DNA of 64,000 bases, taken from positions 15,588,575-15,652,574 of the forward strand of contig OX393576.1 in the NCBI GenBank assembly GCA_947652605.1, written 5' to 3'. This DNA is from Elmis aenea (lineage: Eukaryota; Arthropoda; Insecta; Coleoptera; Elmidae). A model generated the notes under the pieces. The model saw only the letters and a program-made list of their open reading frames with translations, had not been told where the DNA came from and did not search any database. Of the stretch, positions 59,812 through 64,000 are shown piece by piece; the stretch's first letter is position 1, and every line of letters starts with the position of its first letter. The position numbers were made by a program, and so were the translations under genes.

Positions 59812-60572
59812 CAAGGGCGGATCCAGCCCTCCATCTTAGGGGGGGTAATTAAAACTTTCAGTGCCTGTCCTTTGAAAGTTTTCTTTTTATTACAACTGAA
59901 AAATTATTTTTTATCGATTGCCGTTTTGAGGCCCTCTACGTCGGGGGCCCGGGTGCATTGCACCCACTGCACTCCCCACTTGACCGGCCCTTAATATACG
60001 GTTCGGCTTTTTATAAATTATACAATAAAATTAAGTTTTCTACATTTGGCCCAAATGTATTTATTATATTGTTTATGTTGACATCTATATATCTCTATGA
60101 ATATGCAATAATCAAAAACGCTAATCCCGTTAAATGTTCTTGTGTCATATTAGATCGTAACCACCCTTTTAACCTTTTTAAAGCCAAAAAACTTCTTTCT
60201 GTCGAGGCAACGGTAACAGGAAGAGTGCATAAAGTTTGCAAAATGATTTTTAAAGTGGGGTGTATTTCGGCGTTACATTTTAATATGTTTCAAAAGCACT
60301 GTCAGCTACATTTTTGTTTAAGTGAAATTTCTTTTGCCATTCTAATGTCCAAAAATCGATTTCAGATTTAAGCTTTAATTTTATTGGATGGTCGTTTTTA
60401 AATACTTAAATAAGTGACCATTAAATTTATAAATGTATTTATATCTTCACTAGACTTTGTTATAAAAAGCGGGAATGCAGGAAATAAGATATTTGTAAAA
60501 CTTAATTTTTTTAAATATCTTAGTCTTAGGGAGGGGTAATTACCCCATTTACCCCCCCTGGATCCGCCACTG
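59812..60572 (-). mobile_element. hAT element (ZMYM1-like type), internally deleted, TSD CATCAAAG
   Basis: It begins CAAGGGCGGATCCAGCCC and ends CCTGGATCCGCCACTG. Exact CATCAAAG flanks at 59804-59811 and 60573-60580. The minus strand retains the transposase C-terminus. GGGGGCCCGGGTGCATTGCACC (near 59944) resembles 41050-41080 in the other decayed hAT. The plus-strand ORF at 59958-60371 is an antisense artefact. Confidence 0.9.
60096..60245 (-). pseudogene. hAT transposase C-terminal dimerisation fragment
   Basis: From about 60239 downward the minus strand reads CTLPVTVASTERSFLALKRL, then LRSNMTQEHLTGLAFLIIAY before a stop near 60098. This is the hAT C-terminal signature with the conserved E-R-S-F retained. 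Upstream coding is frameshifted and mostly deleted, so no functional transposase remains. Confidence 0.85.
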
Positions 60573-60765
60573 CATCAAAGTGACATTAGGCTGGGCAGTT
60601 ATCACAGCATAATTCCAAGGCACTACAGATTTTTATCAAAACTGTTTGGCAATTTTTGGTCATTAAAAAACTAAAAATAAATAGTGATTACATTTGTAGA
60701 CTCAGAATTTTTTTTCTCTACAAAAACCTTAAATGCACTTTTTTTTAAATAATTTGAGGCGATAT

Positions 60766-61160
60766 AATAAAACTTTTTAAATTTTACCATTAAAATTACT
60801 ATGCTGCGTGATCTCCTATTCTACAGGGTTTACGCAGTAATAAAATAAAATACAGTAAATTTAACATATTTCGCTTTTGAATCTGCAAAATCCTTAATAG
60901 GTCAATTGAATTCATTTTAAAAGTTTGTTGATCAATAGTTAACATTGAAAGGACTTGTCATTGGTAATCTGCTTTGAATAAAAGAATTGCTTTTGTTGTT
61001 TTATAATTTTAAGTTTACCAAATAACCCTGCGAAACTATCGACTATACAGGAAACGTAAAGTATAAAATAAGTGCACTAAAAATTTCAAATTAAAATAAT
61101 AATAATGATGTAGCCACTAAATGACTTTCACCATACATTTTATGTGTGTGCGCGTTTGTG
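60766..61160. other. Intronic spacer, no features seen
   Basis: AT-rich. CTACAGGGTTTACGC at 60822 may be a decayed TACAGGGTG-type end. Confidence 0.4.
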
Positions 61161-61305
61161 TGTACATCAATATTTTTAGGTCCTTACTTTATCAAACAAT
61201 TCTAATTGATTAGGAGTTACACTATTGACTGTTAAATAATTTGGATTAGTTTAGAACGAAATTAATTGATTGCTGTTATGTCGGAACAACTATCATATTT
61301 TTAGT
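61161..61305. repeat. 145-bp direct repeat, copy 1
   Basis: Identical base for base to 62058-62202, offset 897 bp. It starts TGTACATCAATATTTTTAGG and ends CATATTTTTAGT. The sequence itself is not a recognised transposon. Confidence 0.95.
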
Positions 61306-61621
61306 AATTTTTTAAGTTTTTTTTTTTTTATCATAATTGTTTCAATTAAAATTCCAGAGTTGAAACAAACGGCAGTTAAAAGAGACTATTCAACAAACAA
61401 ATTTTAAAAAAAATATCCTAAAGCGTTTTTCATTAAAAATAATACAAATTTTTTACTTTGTTTAGTAATTCTGTTATTTAAAATTTTACCAACAAATCTC
61501 ATAAAAATTTATTTTCAAGCTTAATATAAACTACATTGCTACGTAACAGAATATTTTTATCTACAACATTATTTAAAATAAACTTGGATTAAACTACAAA
61601 CTTTAATATTCTCTATATTAG

Positions 61622-61849
61622 CAGGGCCTATCACAGAGGGAGGGACTAATTCCCGGGGCCCGGTGTTGCCCGTATTCGAGCTAATACACAATATTTTGTT
61701 TACAAATACTGTAAAAAAATCGTATTTTTATTACAGAATTACATTGTCTATATCAAAATGCGAGTCTTAAATTTTTACCTTTCTAAGAGGAAAGGGGGGC
61801 CCGTTGTCTATTGCTTCCCCGGGGCCCGAATTTCCTGTGAACGGCCCTG
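61622..61849. mobile_element. hAT-type MITE, GGGCCCG-rich, TSD TATATTAG (copy 2)
   Basis: Same family as 51440-51638: CAGGGCCTATCACAG and ACGGCCCTG ends, with AATACACAATATTTTGTTTA and GGGGGGCCCGTTGTCTATTG inside. Exact TATATTAG flanks at 61614-61621 and 61850-61857. It lies between the two copies of the 145-bp repeat. Confidence 0.93.
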
Positions 61850-62057
61850 TATATTAGTTATTATTAAGATATTAACTAAACGCACTCGACTGTAATAAAC
61901 TTTTTAAGGGCCTATCGATAATGCACCTTAATATAGTTTTGAAAAAATATTATAGGTTTACTAGTAGGTAGATACCTATTTTGTTGTGGATAAAATTGAT
62001 ATTTACATTAAAAAGTTATAAGTAAAATAAAAATAGTCCATACATTTTGGAACACGC

Positions 62058-62202
62058 TGTACATCAATATTTTTAGGTCCTTACTTTATCAAACAATTCT
62101 AATTGATTAGGAGTTACACTATTGACTGTTAAATAATTTGGATTAGTTTAGAACGAAATTAATTGATTGCTGTTATGTCGGAACAACTATCATATTTTTA
62201 GT
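62058..62202. repeat. 145-bp direct repeat, copy 2
   Basis: Identical to 61161-61305. It begins directly after AACACGC, in what looks like a TACAGGGTG-type end (ACACGCTGTACA), so a repeat boundary may have guided the duplication. Confidence 0.95.
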
Positions 62203-63754
62203 TATTTATTGGCAATGGAACTTGATTTAAAAAAATGTGTTTTCCAGTCAATTTTTTAAAGTAAACCGTGAATGAATTCAAAATTCAATAGCAACTGTGG
62301 ATATATAAAAACCGTGAAACACTAAATTGCATATTTTTTAGTGCATCACGTCAACACTTTGTTTGTTATTCATGGCTATGATCTACCGTAATTTGTGAAC
62401 AGAACTCTTCTGTTTGCAAATTAATTTTGTCCACAAATTACGAAAACACTTGTTTGATGATAAACTTCGCATTCTTTTTTTTTTATAACTTGTTGGTATG
62501 AAAAATCTTATTTAAGGGTGTTGCAAATATGTGGAAATTAAAAATTTTATTTCCTTTACTTATTTGGGGTATTCCGTCCGTGACAAATTTTTCAATATTT
62601 ATGTCAGTAGTCAATACAGAAAAATATTAACAGTCGCAGATTAAAGCAGATTAATTTAATGTATTTTGTTTTTTTGCGTCAGTTTATTATTTTGTTGTTG
62701 TACATATTTTTAGACATTTCAGAACGGTCCTTTTTTCAAAAATGCGCTGTTTCCATTGTCCTTTAATTTATTAAATTACGTACAGAACGAATACATTTAA
62801 AGATATAAATGAAAAATTTATAATTAAATATCACAGTTTAAAATTAGAATGAAAAATGAAGAAATACCAAAGATGCCAGACAAATCAACTGAATGTTTTA
62901 TATATAAATATCTTTTAGTATGTGCTGACTGATTATATTTCTAAAGTAATACATACACAGGGTTTTTATTATGTTGATTAAATTTTTTAACAAATGTACG
63001 CCATTTTTTTCTGGAATACCATATACAGGCTTACAATAATCAACTTTACATAACTTTGTTATTATTAGAGTTAATTAATCGAATAAATTAAAAAAGTTGG
63101 GCAGAATTGCAAAATGAATCTAATGACGTTTAAAAAATGTATTGCGACCTTTTTAAGAATAATGTAAAACAACTGAAAGTTAACAAAATAAATATCTCTT
63201 TATGCAACTTAATATTTGCTTTCAATTAATGTTATATGAATTATTACAATTTTATCAAATAATTTGCAATGGAAATTCTCAATAATTTATTTGGTTGGGT
63301 AGGTCAATATCTGCATTTTGTAATACATACTCAGAATAAGTAATTACAGTAGAAGTAGAAAAGCATGTTCTGTGTTATAAAACTTTTTTATAGCTTATAA
63401 ATTCCTCCATACGCTTGGCAAATTTTTGTTAAAGAACAGTATTTTTTGTGAACTTATATATGCAACGTATGTAACGTAATTGACGTCAAACTTAAATGTA
63501 TTTTTTTGTGCTATTAATTTGCATCTAATTGTGTTTATTTACGTAAACGTTCCCTTTACGTCTATATATTTTAAAATGTAAATTTTTTTATATGTAAAAA
63601 ATTAAGTGCAACTGCAAGAAATACGTAGTTGTTGAATTTGAAATAACATTATTTTTAATTTGTTGTTATTCTTCAAATGTAGTGATTTAATTTGTCTTAT
63701 AATTTATTTAACATATGTAAAGATATGTAATTACTTACTTATTTAAAAATCATT
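62203..63754. other. Intronic DNA, no exon recognised
   Basis: AT-rich. I looked for the receptor's TM6-TM7 exon on the plus strand and did not find it. Confidence 0.4.
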
Positions 63755-64000
63755 TATACAGGGTGTTTCTTAAGTATTGCAAAACAATTCGCGAGGTGAT
63801 TCCTTATCGAAAATTAAGGGATGTCTTTCATATAATTTTTTTCCCTAGATGTCTCCTTTCGGAGTTACACCCCCCTAAAGGGTAGCGCTAAAATCAGGTT
63901 TTTATTTTATTTCTCAAATTTGGATAAATGCAGGACAATGATATTTGGCAGATGTTTTATTTTTGAGTCTTCAGGAGTTACTTTTAATATTTTTAGTAAC
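63755..64000. mobile_element. Left end of a TACAGGGTG element, cut by the window edge
   Basis: TACAGGGTGTTTCTTAAGTA begins the element. The following GC-richer stretch (GGAGTTACACCCCCCTAAAG, GGGTAGCGCTAAAATCAGG) contrasts with the flank. The right end is outside the window. Confidence 0.5.

Larger units (their letters stand above)
59453..60765. repeat. Foldback in the GPCR intron, interrupted by a hAT element
   Basis: The left arm about 59453-59640 and right arm about 60581-60765 are imperfect mirrors: AAAAAAAGTGCATTTAGG against CTTAAATGCACTTTTTTTT, TGCCTTGGAATTACGCTGTG against CACAGCATAATTCCAAGGCA, and AATATCACTTTG against AAAGTGACATTAGG. A hAT element (59812-60572) occupies the spacer. Confidence 0.8.
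57725..64000 (+). other. Phase-1 intron of the GPCR (5' part), repeat-filled
   Basis: The intron begins with the consensus donor GTGAGT. I scanned to the window edge for a TM6-like segment (CWxPFH) and found none, so at least 6.2 kb of intron follows. It carries foldbacks at 57793-58521 and 59453-60765, hAT elements at 58719-58929, 59812-60572 and 61622-61849, and a 145-bp exact duplication. If the intron were retained, the frame would stay open to a stop ending at 57873, giving a 331-residue protein without TM6-TM7. Confidence 0.7.

Noticed and set aside
59958..60371. 137-codon plus-strand ORF as a gene
   Set aside because: It lies inside a hAT element and is antisense to a clear transposase C-terminus on the minus strand.

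Overview
This window is AT-rich, intron-bearing animal DNA, almost certainly from an insect. The one clear host gene is an insect-type CAPA/pyrokinin (neuromedin-U-receptor-like) neuropeptide GPCR with eukaryotic splice sites. The rest is packed with insect-style transposon remains: hAT, piggyBac, mariner and Jockey/RTE-like LINEs, plus foldback MITEs ending in TACAGGGTG. I see no operons, rRNA or convincing tRNA genes, and no CRISPR array. A beetle or another insect with a large repeat-rich genome is plausible, but I cannot fix the order.

Layout. 0.5 kb holds a possible retrotransposon primer-binding site. 1.6-3.5 kb has a dispersed palindromic repeat and a piggyBac-like MITE. 5.3-6.0 kb is a decayed Jockey-type reverse transcriptase. 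7.4-10.8 kb has two hAT elements with exact 8-bp target duplications and a second copy of the palindromic repeat. 13.6-17.5 kb has a second copy of the piggyBac MITE and two hAT elements, one of them splitting a LINE. 19.7-27.7 kb has two more LINE tails, a piggyBac-like insertion, a mariner fragment and a TA-flanked MITE inside a LINE. 29-34.3 kb is a run of large foldback elements. 34.4-36.2 kb is a broken mariner with hAT insertions. 39-41 kb is a foldback followed by a decayed hAT transposase. 44.2-45.4 kb is a three-level nested palindrome. 46.7-55.3 kb mixes hAT, TACAGGGTG elements and a mariner-like tail.

The GPCR lies at the right end. A 5' leader exon begins at 56654. The first coding exon (56878-57724) encodes the extracellular N-terminus through transmembrane helix 5 and most of intracellular loop 3. 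A consensus donor at 57725 opens a phase-1 intron that I follow to the end of the window. TM6-TM7 are not found here, so the gene is partial because of the window edge. That intron holds five structured insertions, the first starting 68 nt after the donor.

I did not find a previously undescribed multi-gene system. The unusual content is structural: ten hAT-type elements whose ends and 8-bp duplications can be read directly, several unrelated interiors sharing one terminal motif, palindromes nested at the centres of other palindromes, and hairpins that could be small-RNA precursors. Most predicted short ORFs in the window are chance ORFs in AT-rich repeats.
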